IMG/VR virus record: IMGVR_UViG_3300032287_003559
Span: 111,136 to 175,135 of that record
Source of the DNA: a virus
Direction: 5' to 3' (one strand)
DNA: 64,000 nucleotides
Shown here: positions 6,469 to 14,996 of the stretch, piece by piece
Layout: the number at the start of each line of letters is the position of its first letter
Numbering within the stretch: position 1 is the first letter of the stretch
Made by a program: the position numbers and the translations under genes
The notes under the pieces: generated by a model
Told to the model about the DNA's origin: nothing
Database searches by the model: none
The model's input: the letters and a program-made list of their open reading frames with translations, nothing else

Positions 6469-8829
6469 GTGGCACTCAAAAAACCGTCAGACCTATTTAA
6501 TAAAAAAGAATCTTCTGGAGTTTTCGATCGTTTAGAAGTATCTATGGATATTTCAGAAACTTATGATCGTTTTCGTGATAACTTAGATAGAGTTAATGTT
6601 TTATCTGAAAAAGTAGAAGAACTATCCAACCAACTATCTCAAAAATTGGATAGAGATGATCTTGAGAATGCAATGCTATCTCAGTTGATGATTCTTGATG
6701 AAAATTTTAAATCTTTTCAGAATCAAATTAAGGGATTAAACAAAGAAGATTTAAAAGAGTTTAAATCAACAGTTTTAAGTCTTACTGAAATTGTTGAAGA
6801 ACTTTTTGAAAAAGAACTTCCAAGATACAAAAAACAAGTTACCAATACAGATATTCGTATTGGCGAAAAGTTTGATGATCTAAAAAAAGAAGTAAAAGAA
6901 AATATTATTAGCATTAAAGAAGATGTAGATTCTAAGGTAGAAAATATCGCTGAAGTAATTGATAATAATTTAGAATATTTTAACCGACAACTTGAAGAAA
7001 CATCTTTAGAAGTTAAGGAGAATATTAAAGAAACCAAGGATAGTTATCATAAACTCTATGATCTTCAGAATAAATTAGAAACATCTGTTGATTTATCTTT
7101 AGATGATTATCGTAAAGAACTTTCTGTTGCGAAGGCAGATATTCTAATTAATGATCAGCACATCAAAAATGTAGATCGATATATTCAAGAATATCATCAA
7201 GAACTTATTGAACTTAAAGAAGAAGTTTTTGATGAACTTGAAAAACTTCCAGTTGGAAATATTCAAGAAAATATTAAAAGACTTGAAAAGAAGATTGACT
7301 ATATTAAAGAGACATATTCTAGAATTGAACCGGAAGTTATTGTAAAGGAAGTCATTAAGGAAGGACTTCTTAATGAACCGCCAGAAACACAAAATACTGA
7401 TTCATTAACGCCATTAAATAAAAACTTTGTTACCCTAGATCAGCTTCAGGAACACTATAGATTATTCATTAATCGTATTCAACAGCAACTCTCTACATTA
7501 GGTGGAGGTGGTGAGACTCGTCTTGAATTTTTAGATGATGTTGATAGAAACTCTGTAAATCAAAATGGTTATGTTCTTCAATATAATTCTGCTCAAGGAA
7601 AGTTCATTGGGACAAGTTATATTTCTGGAAGTGGAATAGGATCCTTTACTCAACTTCAAGTTGCTGGCGTATCTACCTTTACTGCTGGTCCAGTTTTAAT
7701 TGGATCTGGTACTTCTACAGGAACGGCAACACAGAGACTTCAAGTTACTGGTGGTGGTTATGTTTCTGGTAATCTTGGTATTGGGACCACAAATCCAATA
7801 CAAAAAGTCGAAGTTATTAGTACAGATACTGATATTGTTAGGATTAGAGGAGCAAGTTCTGGAGTTCGTTTTCAGTCCAATCCTAGTTCAATGGACATTA
7901 TTTCTCATAATGGAAGTGATACTGGTACTAGGAATTTATTTATTAGACAATACTCTCAATCGGTTGGAATATTATTAGATACAAATAATAATGTTGGTAT
8001 TGGGACTACAAATCCATTAGCACTTTTGCAAGTTGGTGCTGGAACATCTGCAGTTGTTGTAACTGGTATTGGATCTGTTGGTATTGGGACTACAACTCCC
8101 GGTGCAATGTTAAATGTGAATGCACCGAGTGCGTTTGTGGGGAACCTGCTGGATTTGCAGGTTAATGGGACGAGACAGGTAAGTGCGAATAGCTCAGGCG
8201 TGATACGGTTAAAGCAATTACAGGCATCAAGTGCAGTAAGCAATGCTTGCAGCGCCGTAAACCTTGATTATTTTGGGACCGGAAACGCTGTTGGCGTTGC
8301 ATTTGGCAGGGAAGACGGAACATACTACGCAGCCCTGGGCCAGTTTAGCTTTGGCGCGCCTACTTGGGCCTTTTCCAGCACCCTTCTGCTTTCGTGGACG
8401 AACGGCACGGCAACTGGGGGCACGGCCGATCTCACCATTACTCGCGACGCCGCCAACACCCTCGCCCAGCGCAACGGCACTAACGCACAAGTCTTCCGGG
8501 TCTATAACACATACACTTCAGCATCACAATACGAAAGAGCATATCTGGGTTGGAACAATAATATATTCCAAATAGGTGTTGATACTGCTGGTATTTCTAC
8601 AGCAAGACAAATGGAATTCCAGACTGATGGAATCACTAGAGTTGCTATTAGTACTATCGGTTCTGTTGGTATTGGGACTACAACACCAACATCAACACTT
8701 CAGGTAATCGGTGACGCTCGCATTGGAATCAATACCTCTCAAGGAATTATTTTAACTTCTCCAAATGGAACAAGATATCGTTTAATAGTTGATAATAGTG
8801 GAGTTATAAGTACAGTTCTTGCGCCCTAA
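6469..8829 (+). CDS. Coiled-coil tail-fibre-like structural protein
   Basis: 786 residues, GTG start (ALKKPSDLFNKKES). Residues ~15-310 are a long heptad-rich coiled coil (Lys/Glu/Asp/Leu). From ~330 on, the protein is made of fibre modules with repeated VGIGTT(N/T)P and the cassette TSTGTATQRLQVTGGGYVSG, also found in the fibre genes at 52-56 kb. The C-terminus (SPNGTRYRLIVDNSGVIST) resembles end domains of cyanophage fibres. Probably a trimeric fibre or whisker used in host contact. Residues ~546-680 are encoded by a GC-rich stretch unlike the rest. Late promoter upstream. Confidence 0.8.
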   Translation: MALKKPSDLFNKKESSGVFDRLEVSMDISETYDRFRDNLDRVNVLSEKVEELSNQLSQKLDRDDLENAMLSQLMILDENFKSFQNQIKGLNKEDLKEFKSTVLSLTEIVEELFEKELPRYKKQVTNTDIRIGEKFDDLKKEVKENIISIKEDVDSKVENIAEVIDNNLEYFNRQLEETSLEVKENIKETKDSYHKLYDLQNKLETSVDLSLDDYRKELSVAKADILINDQHIKNVDRYIQEYHQELIELKEEVFDELEKLPVGNIQENIKRLEKKIDYIKETYSRIEPEVIVKEVIKEGLLNEPPETQNTDSLTPLNKNFVTLDQLQEHYRLFINRIQQQLSTLGGGGETRLEFLDDVDRNSVNQNGYVLQYNSAQGKFIGTSYISGSGIGSFTQLQVAGVSTFTAGPVLIGSGTSTGTATQRLQVTGGGYVSGNLGIGTTNPIQKVEVISTDTDIVRIRGASSGVRFQSNPSSMDIISHNGSDTGTRNLFIRQYSQSVGILLDTNNNVGIGTTNPLALLQVGAGTSAVVVTGIGSVGIGTTTPGAMLNVNAPSAFVGNLLDLQVNGTRQVSANSSGVIRLKQLQASSAVSNACSAVNLDYFGTGNAVGVAFGREDGTYYAALGQFSFGAPTWAFSSTLLLSWTNGTATGGTADLTITRDAANTLAQRNGTNAQVFRVYNTYTSASQYERAYLGWNNNIFQIGVDTAGISTARQMEFQTDGITRVAISTIGSVGIGTTTPTSTLQVIGDARIGINTSQGIILTSPNGTRYRLIVDNSGVISTVLAP
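7711..7797 (+). repeat. Dispersed fibre cassette, copy 1
   Basis: DNA encoding STGTATQRLQVTGGGYVSG plus GIGTTNP; near-identical wording recurs at 52831, 53123, 55227 and 55585 in other fibre genes. Confidence 0.75.
8105..8510 (+). other. GC-rich foreign patch inside the fibre gene
   Basis: Reading frame is unbroken, but the bases switch abruptly to GC-rich codons (ggcgcgcctacttgggcc, ctcgcccagcgcaacggc) and back to AT-rich code near 8510. It covers about 135 residues of a fibre domain. It looks like a domain swap from a high-GC phage or host. Confidence 0.75.
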
Positions 8830-8834
8830 GGGGG

Positions 8835-8868
8835 TTGACAGATTCGTAAAGGACTGTTACAATAAATA
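8835..8868 (+). promoter_or_regulatory. psbA promoter: sigma70 box overlapping a late promoter
   Basis: TTGACA (8835-8840), 17-bp spacer, TACAAT (8858-8863). The -10 overlaps AATAAATA (8861-8868), a T4-type late core. psbA could thus be read by host sigma70 polymerase early and by the late machinery later. Confidence 0.8.
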
Positions 8869-8920
8869 CATCAACAAGTTAAGAAATGTAACTGTTCTTA
8901 ATGTTGTCCTCTTCCTAACC

Positions 8921-9008
8921 GAGACCTATGGGGAGGTTAAACACAGTCTCTCATATCCACACTGGAGGGTGGTGTGGAGCATACTGATACCTGTTCGTCC
9001 CCCCGAAC
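8921..9008 (+). promoter_or_regulatory. Structured psbA leader
   Basis: Between promoter and start codon are about 160 nt holding three short hairpins: 8921-8925 with 8946-8950 (GAGAC/GTCTC), 8957-8962 with 8972-8977 (CCACAC/GTGTGG) and 8993-8997 with 9004-9008 (GTTCG/CGAAC). No clear Shine-Dalgarno precedes the ATG at 9030. Translational or stability control is inference. Confidence 0.45.
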
Positions 9009-9029
9009 TTCTATCTAACACTCTTACAA

Positions 9030-10320
9030 ATGACTGCTTCAATTGCTCAACAACGACAACTTAATACTTGGGACCAGTTCTGTGACTGGGTTACTTCAAC
9101 GAACAACCGACTTTATGTTGGTTGGTCGGGAACTATTATGATTCCGTGTCTTCTTGCTGCTACTGCATGTTTTATTCTTGCATTTATCGCAGCACCGCCG
9201 ACAGACATTGATGGAATTAGGGAACCAGTTGCTGGTTCTCTTATGTGGGGAAACAATATTATCTCTGGTGCTGTTGTTCCTTCGTCCAATGCGATTGGAC
9301 TACACTTTTATCCAATCTGGGAAGCACAATCTCTAGATGAATGGGCATATAATGGAGGTGAATACCAACTCATTGTTTTCCACTTCCTTATTGGTATTTG
9401 GATGTATGCTATGCGAGAGTGGGAACTCTCTTATCGTCTTGGTATGCGTCCATGGATTTTTGTTGCCTATTCTGCTCCTGCTATTGCTGCAACTGCCGTA
9501 TTTCTCCTTTATCCAATTGGACAAGGAAGTTTTAGTGATGGTATGCCTCTTGGTATTTCTGGAACCTTTAACTTTATGCTTGTATTCCAAGCAGAGCACA
9601 ACATCTTGATGCACCCATTTCATATGATGGGAGTTGCGGGTGTATTTGGTGGTGCCTTTGCTGGAGCAATGCACGGTTCTTTGGTTACTTCTTCACTTGT
9701 TCGTGAGACGACTGAAACTGAATCTCAAAACTATGGATATAAGTTTGGTCAGGAAGAGGAAACATATAATATTGTTGCTGCACACGGATATTTCGGTCGT
9801 TTGATTTTTCAATACGCATCATTTAATAACTCCCGTTCTCTGCACTTCTTTCTTGCTGCACTTCCAGTAATTGGTATTTGGTTTACTTCTCTTGGTATTG
9901 CTACTATGAGTTATAATCTTAACGGATTTAATTTTGTTCAAAGTATTACTGATCACCAGGGACGAGTAATTAAAACCTGGGCAGATGTGCTAAATGGGGC
10001 AAATCTTGGAATAGAAGTAATGCATGAGCGTAGATTTGGGTATTGCGTTCTTTAAATCGGATGAATTGCTGGAAACCCCAAGTGGGCAATCAGCAGCCAA
10101 GTCCAAAGTACACTTTGGAAAGGTTCAGAGACTACCTGAGGAATAAAGTTTCCTTAATAACAGGCACGAGCGTCCGACACCAGAAATGGTGATGATATAG
10201 TCCAATCCTGGTAGTAATACCAGAAAACCAAAGGAATAAAAGAATGCCCATAATTTTCCTTTGGACCTTGCATCAGTTGAAGCAACTCCTGTTGCCTTGA
10301 CTGCTCCAACCATCGGGTGA
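9030..10320 (+). CDS. psbA: Photosystem II D1 protein, split by a group I intron
   Basis: D1 reaction-centre protein of photosystem II, a five-helix thylakoid protein that is rapidly photodamaged; the phage copy keeps photosynthesis going in infected cells. Exon 1 (9030-10031, 334 codons) begins [20 protein letters not shown] and runs through the Mn- and quinone-binding regions to EVMHER. Without splicing the frame ends eight residues later (RFGYCVL). Exon 2 (10243-10320) gives [20 protein letters not shown] and ends APTIG, the normal D1 C-terminus, for a 359-residue spliced protein of standard length. Dual early/late promoter; terminator at 10331. Confidence 0.97.
10032..10242 (+). ncRNA. 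Group I self-splicing intron in psbA
   Basis: 211 nt interrupting psbA between the HER and NAH codons. Exon 1 ends in U, the intron ends in G, and exon bases GAGCGU (10026-10031) pair with GCGUUC (10045-10050), leaving the U.G pair required at the 5' splice site (P1). Size and place match the ~212-nt psbA intron of cyanophage S-PM2. It has no internal ORF. Confidence 0.93.
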
Positions 10321-10330
10321 TATAATAAAG

Positions 10331-10357
10331 GGGAACTCTTCGGAGTTCCTTTTTTTA
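10331..10357 (+). terminator. Terminator after psbA
   Basis: GGAACTC-TTCG-GAGTTCC hairpin with a UUCG tetraloop (10332-10349) and a long T-run. Confidence 0.93.
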
Positions 10358-10363
10358 TAAATA
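10356..10363 (+). promoter_or_regulatory. Consensus T4 late promoter TATAAATA
   Basis: Overlaps the end of the psbA terminator T-tract, 24 nt before the endonuclease start. Confidence 0.75.
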
Positions 10364-10386
10364 ATTATGCACGAAAGAAAACACGA

Positions 10387-10815
10387 ATGACTAAACTATA
10401 CTCTGAACTTTATAGAACTTGTATGACCTGCGGTAAAGAAAAACTTGCTACGGATTTTTATGTGAGAAATAAAGTTTCTATGGTTCGCCATTCATCTTGT
10501 AAAGAGTGTGATAAAATAAGAGTTAAAAAAAGACATCAAGATAATCCTGAACGCACAAGAAATAATGACCTAAAAAGGAATTATGGCATAACTCTCCAAG
10601 AACATCAGCAAATGTTTGAGGAACAAAAAGGAGTTTGTGCTATTTGTAAAGGTGAAGGTGATGGTAAGTGGAAAAAACTTTGTGTAGACCACGACCATAA
10701 AACTGGAAAGGTTCGTCAATTACTTTGTAGAAATTGTAATATGGTATTGGGTCAGGTTGGAGATAATATAAATCTCTTAGAAGAAATGATTAAATACCTA
10801 CAGAAACATCAATAA
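10387..10815 (+). CDS. Free-standing HNH / endonuclease VII-like homing endonuclease
   Basis: 142 residues. An N-terminal zinc-knuckle-like part (CMTCGKEKLATDFYVRN, then CKECDK) is followed by the endonuclease VII type core: CAICKGE, the catalytic LCVDHDHKTGKVRQLLCRNCN with Asp-His, and Cys pairs for zinc. It lies directly behind the intron-bearing psbA, as does F-CphI in S-PM2, which cuts intronless psbA and spreads the intron (collaborative homing). Same role inferred here. Own late promoter. Confidence 0.88.
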   Translation: MTKLYSELYRTCMTCGKEKLATDFYVRNKVSMVRHSSCKECDKIRVKKRHQDNPERTRNNDLKRNYGITLQEHQQMFEEQKGVCAICKGEGDGKWKKLCVDHDHKTGKVRQLLCRNCNMVLGQVGDNINLLEEMIKYLQKHQ

Positions 10816-10816
10816 A

Positions 10817-10891
10817 ATGTTCTTCATCTTAACAGTTTTCATACTTTTCGGTGTCTTTATGTTTATAATGTCTCTTACTCAAGATTTATAA
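10817..10891 (+). CDS. Tiny membrane peptide
   Basis: 24 residues, almost wholly hydrophobic (MFFILTVFILFGVFMFIMSL), starting one base after the endonuclease stop. A single transmembrane helix. No family recognised; short length keeps confidence low. Confidence 0.4.
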   Translation: MFFILTVFILFGVFMFIMSLTQDL

Positions 10892-10892
10892 T

Positions 10893-11012
10893 ATGTCTCA
10901 TAATAATCAACACGAACCTATGGAACCCTGGGTCTTTTGGGCTGGTATGGGTATTATGATGTTTACAGTTATTATTTTTGTTGTATTCACCCTTTCCATG
11001 ATGTATTGGTGA
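10893..11012 (+). CDS. Small membrane protein
   Basis: 39 residues: polar N-terminus (MSHNNQHEPMEPWVFWAG) then one Met/Phe/Val-rich transmembrane helix ending MMYW. Starts one base after the previous stop. Unknown function; position between psbA and the carbon-metabolism operon suggests a thylakoid role only weakly. Confidence 0.5.
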   Translation: MSHNNQHEPMEPWVFWAGMGIMMFTVIIFVVFTLSMMYW

Positions 11013-11050
11013 TAATATGTTCGATTCATAACAAAATCTCACACTTAACC

Positions 11051-11086
11051 AAGAACTCATTATAATTAGCAATGAGTTCTTTCTTT
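11051..11086 (+). terminator. Terminator hairpin directly before talC
   Basis: Perfect 11-bp stem (11051-11061 with 11071-11081) and TTCTTTTT. The T-run ends only four bases before the talC ATG, so talC has almost no leader; TATAAT (11061-11066) lies at the start of the loop with a weak CTCACA 17 bp upstream, so a talC promoter may overlap the hairpin. Confidence 0.75.
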
Positions 11087-11090
11087 TTGT

Positions 11091-11756
11091 ATGAAGATCT
11101 TTCTAGATACAGCAGACGTTTCACTTATCAGTTCAGCATACGACACGGGATTACTTGATGGAGTCACTACAAATCCCACTCTAATCCTCAAAAGTGGCAG
11201 ACAACTTCAAGAAGTTATTAATGAGATTGCAAATATATTCCCAGAGTTAGAAAGCATTTCGGCAGAAGTCGTTGCAGATACTGCAGAGGAAATGCTTACA
11301 GAAGCAAAGTATTATTACACAATTTCTCCAAGCGTTACTATCAAAGTTCCTTGTACTGTAGAAGGACTGAAGGCATGTAAGTTCCTATCAAAGCAAGGTA
11401 TTAAAACAAACGTAACCTTGGTGTTCTCAGTCGCACAGGCAATTCTTGCATCAAAAGCAGGAGCAACATTCATCTCACCATTCGTAGGTCGTTGGATGGA
11501 TAACTCAATTGATGGTATTGAGTTGATTAAAAATATTCGTAAGGTATTTGACCGTTCAGGTACAACCACACAGATTCTTGCAGCATCTCTTCGTGATGTA
11601 AGGCAGGTAGAACAATCTGCTCTTAATGGCGCAGATGTGGTTACAATTCCTCCAGTAGTATTCTGGGCAATGTATAAGAACATTATGACTGAAAAGGGAC
11701 TGGAGTTATTCCAAAGGGATTGGGAGGAAGTTCTTAAGTCTAAAGGGGAAAAATGA
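11091..11756 (+). CDS. talC: Transaldolase (TalC/fructose-6-phosphate-aldolase-like)
   Basis: Interconverts sedoheptulose-7-P and glyceraldehyde-3-P with erythrose-4-P and fructose-6-P in the pentose phosphate pathway. 221 residues, the short TalC form usual in cyanophages. DGVTTNPTLI near the N-terminus, the Schiff-base Lys85 in SVTIKVPCT, and TNVTLVFS / AGATFISPFVGR are the diagnostic segments. First gene of talC-PTOX-zwf-gnd; its stop overlaps the next ATG. Confidence 0.96.
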   Translation: MKIFLDTADVSLISSAYDTGLLDGVTTNPTLILKSGRQLQEVINEIANIFPELESISAEVVADTAEEMLTEAKYYYTISPSVTIKVPCTVEGLKACKFLSKQGIKTNVTLVFSVAQAILASKAGATFISPFVGRWMDNSIDGIELIKNIRKVFDRSGTTTQILAASLRDVRQVEQSALNGADVVTIPPVVFWAMYKNIMTEKGLELFQRDWEEVLKSKGEK

Positions 11757-12253
11757 AAAAGTTTAACGATATAGTTTTATCGGTTACGATTGGAATCATA
11801 GATTTCCTGTATCGTAATCATCCAATACAAAGATTCTGGGTGCTTGAGACTATTGCACGAGCACCATACTTTGCATTTTTAAGTGTTCTTCATTTGAAAG
11901 AATCATTAGGATTAAGGGGAGAAGACCACTTATACCTTATGAAAGAACACTTTGCTCAGACAGTAAATGAAACTGAACATCTGGAGTATATGGAAAGCAT
12001 CGGTGGTGCTGATCGTTGGGTGGATCGTTTATTCGCTTGGCACTTGGTTCTGGTCTATTACTGGATTATGGTTGGTTACTATTTTGTTGATGCTGTGGAT
12101 GCTTACCATATAAATGCAGGTATTGAACTGCACGCAACTAAAACTTATCTAAATTACCTCTGGGAACATCCAGACGATAAAAAGATTGCTAGTATTGCCG
12201 CTGATGAAATGAATCACTATATTGAACTCACACGGGCTATGGAATTAGTTTGA
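11753..12253 (+). CDS. Plastoquinol terminal oxidase (PTOX)
   Basis: Di-iron membrane oxidase that passes electrons from plastoquinol to oxygen, relieving over-reduction when carbon fixation is shut down. 166 residues, with LETIARAPYFAFLSVLHLKE, the ExxH iron-binding NETEHLEYM, a hydrophobic stretch (VLVYYWIMVGYYFV), HATKTY and the second ligand motif ADEMNHY. Coupled by ATGA overlap to both talC and zwf. This position fits electron and carbon rerouting together. Confidence 0.93.
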   Translation: MKKFNDIVLSVTIGIIDFLYRNHPIQRFWVLETIARAPYFAFLSVLHLKESLGLRGEDHLYLMKEHFAQTVNETEHLEYMESIGGADRWVDRLFAWHLVLVYYWIMVGYYFVDAVDAYHINAGIELHATKTYLNYLWEHPDDKKIASIAADEMNHYIELTRAMELV

Positions 12254-13578
12254 TGAAAAATATAATAATCTTTGGTGCAACAGGAGACCTATGCCGTAGG
12301 AAACTAATTCCTGCTCTTTATGAGCTGCATAAGAAGAATCTACTTTCAGAAGATTTTGTGATTACTGGAGCATCCAGAACACAACACAGTAAGCAGAGTT
12401 GGTTACACACGCTTGGTTCTTATCCAGAAGATTTCATTAATCGCTTGGATTATGTTGTTTGTGATTTGTCTGATGCAGAAAGTCTAAAGAAACTGAATAT
12501 GGGAGAAGATGCAACATTCTTTCTCTCAGTTCCTCCAGAACGATATGGTGATGCAGTTCTCAGTTTGAAATCAACAGGTTTCATTGATGATCCGAAAACT
12601 AGTAGGATCATTATTGAAAAGCCTTTTGGATATAATCTACAATCTGCAGAAGAACTGCAAGTAATTGTAGAAGAAAATCTTCGTGAAAATCAGGTTTATC
12701 GTATTGACCATTATCTTGGAAAGGATACAGTCAATAACATTCTTGCTACAAGGTTCAGTAATATTCTTCTTGAACCTCTGTGGAATCGTGATTATGTTGA
12801 GGAGGTTCAAATCTTTGCAACTGAAACGATTGGTTGTGAAGGACGAGCACAGTATTATGAAACTGCTGGTGCTGTAAGAGATATGTTACAGAACCATATG
12901 CTTCAATTGCTTGCCCTGATTGCGATGGAAGCACCTTGTAAGAATAATGCAAAGGAGATTCGTAGAGAGAAGGTCAAAGTTCTTTCTGCAGCACGTCTTG
13001 GAACTAAACTGGTCTGCGGTCAGTATTCTGGATATAAGAATGAAAGTGGTGTAGACTACAACTCCCAGACTCCTACATTCGTTGCTGGTGATATTTACAT
13101 TGATAATTGGAGATGGCAGGGAGTTCCTTTCTACTTTATGACTGGTAAGAAACTACCAGTATCTTGCGTTGAGGTTGTAATCAAACTTAAAGCACCACCA
13201 GTTCGTTTATTTGGCGAACATCAATATAATGATCGTATTGTGATGAGGTTCCAACCAGATCCTCATTTTGATATTCAGATCGATATTAAATCTCCTGGAC
13301 TTGATGATAAGATTGAAACTGCTATCTTGAAACATAATTATCCTGAAGGTGCTATTGATGGATATGTAAAACTTTTTTATGATGCGGTCAATCAAGACCA
13401 ATCACATTTTGTTCATTCAGAAGAAGTGCTAGAATCCTGGAGAATTGTTGATGAACTTCTTTGTGTTGGGGATTCTTGTCCTATCAACACAAGACCTTAT
13501 TCTTATTCTGGAACTTGGGGTCCAGAGAAACAAATACAAAAAATTACTAAGTGGGATTATCCACTAAAACTTGTTTAG
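12253..13578 (+). CDS. zwf: Glucose-6-phosphate 1-dehydrogenase
   Basis: First oxidative step of the pentose phosphate pathway, making NADPH. 441 residues from ATG 12253, which overlaps the PTOX stop; an in-frame TTG lies one codon earlier. NADP-binding FGATGDLCRRKLIPALY at the N-terminus and catalytic YRIDHYLGKDTVNNIL in the middle are intact. The protein is about 65 residues shorter than typical host Zwf. Confidence 0.97.
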   Translation: MKNIIIFGATGDLCRRKLIPALYELHKKNLLSEDFVITGASRTQHSKQSWLHTLGSYPEDFINRLDYVVCDLSDAESLKKLNMGEDATFFLSVPPERYGDAVLSLKSTGFIDDPKTSRIIIEKPFGYNLQSAEELQVIVEENLRENQVYRIDHYLGKDTVNNILATRFSNILLEPLWNRDYVEEVQIFATETIGCEGRAQYYETAGAVRDMLQNHMLQLLALIAMEAPCKNNAKEIRREKVKVLSAARLGTKLVCGQYSGYKNESGVDYNSQTPTFVAGDIYIDNWRWQGVPFYFMTGKKLPVSCVEVVIKLKAPPVRLFGEHQYNDRIVMRFQPDPHFDIQIDIKSPGLDDKIETAILKHNYPEGAIDGYVKLFYDAVNQDQSHFVHSEEVLESWRIVDELLCVGDSCPINTRPYSYSGTWGPEKQIQKITKWDYPLKLV

Positions 13579-13587
13579 GAGAAAGTT

Positions 13588-14631
13588 ATGAGAGTAGGAT
13601 TAATTGGTTTAGGGCGGATGGGAGAAGGAATGTCCCGTCGTATGATGAAAGCAGGTATCGAAGTTTGGGGATATCGAAGGAATTATGAAAAAGCAAAAGA
13701 AGCATTTGAAAACGGATATGTTAACGGTGTTGCAGATTCTATTCAAAGCCTTGTTCAAATAGTTAAACATAAACAAAGTGGCGTGTCTGATGTATATGGG
13801 TCAGGTATCTTTATGATGGTTGTACCAGCAGAAACAGTAGAGGAAACAATCGATGAGTTACTACGATTTTGTGGTGAAGGAGATATTATTATTGATCATG
13901 GCAATAGCAATTTTAAAGACAGTCGGAAGAGAGCAGAACGTTTGGCAAAGATGGGTATCCAATATATTGATTGCGGTACTAGCGGTGGTGTTTATGGTCT
14001 GGATCGTGGATACTGTCTTATGGTTGGCGGTGGAAATACTGCAGTCGCCACTTGTAAAAGCATTTTTGATGCCCTCTCCCCAGATATTCACTCTGCCCCA
14101 AGGACTAACCCCTGCGACAACGTAACCTCTGCAGAGCACGGTTGGTTGCATTGTGGTGGTCCAGGAGCAGGACATTTTGTGAAGATGGTGCATAATGGTA
14201 TTGAGTATGGTATTATGCAGGCATATGCTGAAGGGTTCAACATTCTAAAGAGTGCAAACAATGGAGCACAATACGTCAAAGAAGGAGATGCAGAGGTCGC
14301 ACCTATGGCAGATCCAGAAAGTTACTGCTATGATATTGATGTTGCTGAAGTGGCTGAGTTATGGCGTCGCGGTAGCGTTGTTAGTAGCTGGTTACTTGAC
14401 CTTACTGCTGATGTGTTGCGCAGCAGCCCAGAGCTTAAACAATTCTCTGGTGGAGTATCCGACAGTGGTGAGGGTCGCTGGACTGTTACTGCCGCTGTGG
14501 ATCTGGGGGTTCCCGCTCCTGTCATCACCACTGCTCTTTATGAAAGATTTAATTCACGCAATCTGGGCACTTTCGCTGCCAAGATTCTAAATGGTATGAG
14601 ATATATGTTTGGGGGACACCACGTTAGATGA
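13588..14631 (+). CDS. gnd: 6-phosphogluconate dehydrogenase (decarboxylating)
   Basis: Oxidises 6-phosphogluconate to ribulose-5-P with NADPH and CO2 release. 347 residues, the short Gnd type. Rossmann start VGLIGLGRMGEGMSRRM, then IDHGNSNFKDS, CGTSGGVYGLDRGYCLMVGG and the catalytic GAGHFVKMVHNGIEYGIMQA with Lys, His and Asn. AGGAG precedes the ATG. Last gene of the carbon operon. Confidence 0.95.
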   Translation: MRVGLIGLGRMGEGMSRRMMKAGIEVWGYRRNYEKAKEAFENGYVNGVADSIQSLVQIVKHKQSGVSDVYGSGIFMMVVPAETVEETIDELLRFCGEGDIIIDHGNSNFKDSRKRAERLAKMGIQYIDCGTSGGVYGLDRGYCLMVGGGNTAVATCKSIFDALSPDIHSAPRTNPCDNVTSAEHGWLHCGGPGAGHFVKMVHNGIEYGIMQAYAEGFNILKSANNGAQYVKEGDAEVAPMADPESYCYDIDVAEVAELWRRGSVVSSWLLDLTADVLRSSPELKQFSGGVSDSGEGRWTVTAAVDLGVPAPVITTALYERFNSRNLGTFAAKILNGMRYMFGGHHVR

Positions 14632-14688
14632 TTAGTTCGGAGACATCTTATAAACTGGCTGAGATCATTCGTGATACTTGGCCAGGTC

Positions 14689-14736
14689 TTTACAGGAACT
14701 CAAAAGTATCGTATAATAAAACACCTTCCATAAATA
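14689..14736 (+). promoter_or_regulatory. Early promoter and adjacent late promoter for nrdC
   Basis: TTTACA (14689-14694), 17-bp spacer, TATAAT (14712-14717), followed by late core CATAAATA (14729-14736), 20 nt before the chosen start. Confidence 0.7.
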
Positions 14737-14756
14737 ATTTTCAAAACTTAAATCAT

Positions 14757-14996
14757 ATGAAATTCACAGTATATTCGAAAGATGGTTGCCCCTATTGCAG
14801 TAAAATCGAACAGGTGCTACAGTTATCCAATCTTGAGCATGTAGTGTATAAGCTTGGAACTGATTTTAATCGAGATCAATTTTATGCTGAATTTGGAGAA
14901 GGATCTACATTTCCACAAGTGATTTTAAATGATCAAGAACATATTGGTGGTTGTACTGATACTGTTCAATATTTAAAGGAGCAAAATCTGGTTTAA
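14757..14996 (+). CDS. nrdC: Glutaredoxin
   Basis: 79-residue thioredoxin-fold reductant, probably for ribonucleotide reductase. MKFTVYSKDGCPYCSK holds the CPYC active site at the usual place after strand 1; TFPQVILND has the cis-Pro and HIGGCTD the glutathione-binding GG. The frame stays open back to 14628, but ATG 14757 is chosen because it begins the domain and lies just after both promoters. Confidence 0.92.
   Translation: MKFTVYSKDGCPYCSKIEQVLQLSNLEHVVYKLGTDFNRDQFYAEFGEGSTFPQVILNDQEHIGGCTDTVQYLKEQNLV

Noticed and set aside
8227-8575. Long ORFs on both strands inside the GC-rich patch of the fibre gene
   Set aside because: They arise because high GC removes stop codons; the fibre frame runs unbroken through and they have no start signals.
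8819-9064. 81-codon ORF across the psbA leader
   Set aside because: Overlaps the promoter and leader hairpins and runs out of frame into psbA; no start signal.
10125-10313. Minus-strand ORF across the psbA intron and exon 2
   Set aside because: Covers the antisense of intron and D1 end; no ribosome site and no family match.
14628-14756. N-terminal extension of glutaredoxin
   Set aside because: Would place both nrdC promoters inside the gene, and the glutaredoxin fold begins at 14757.
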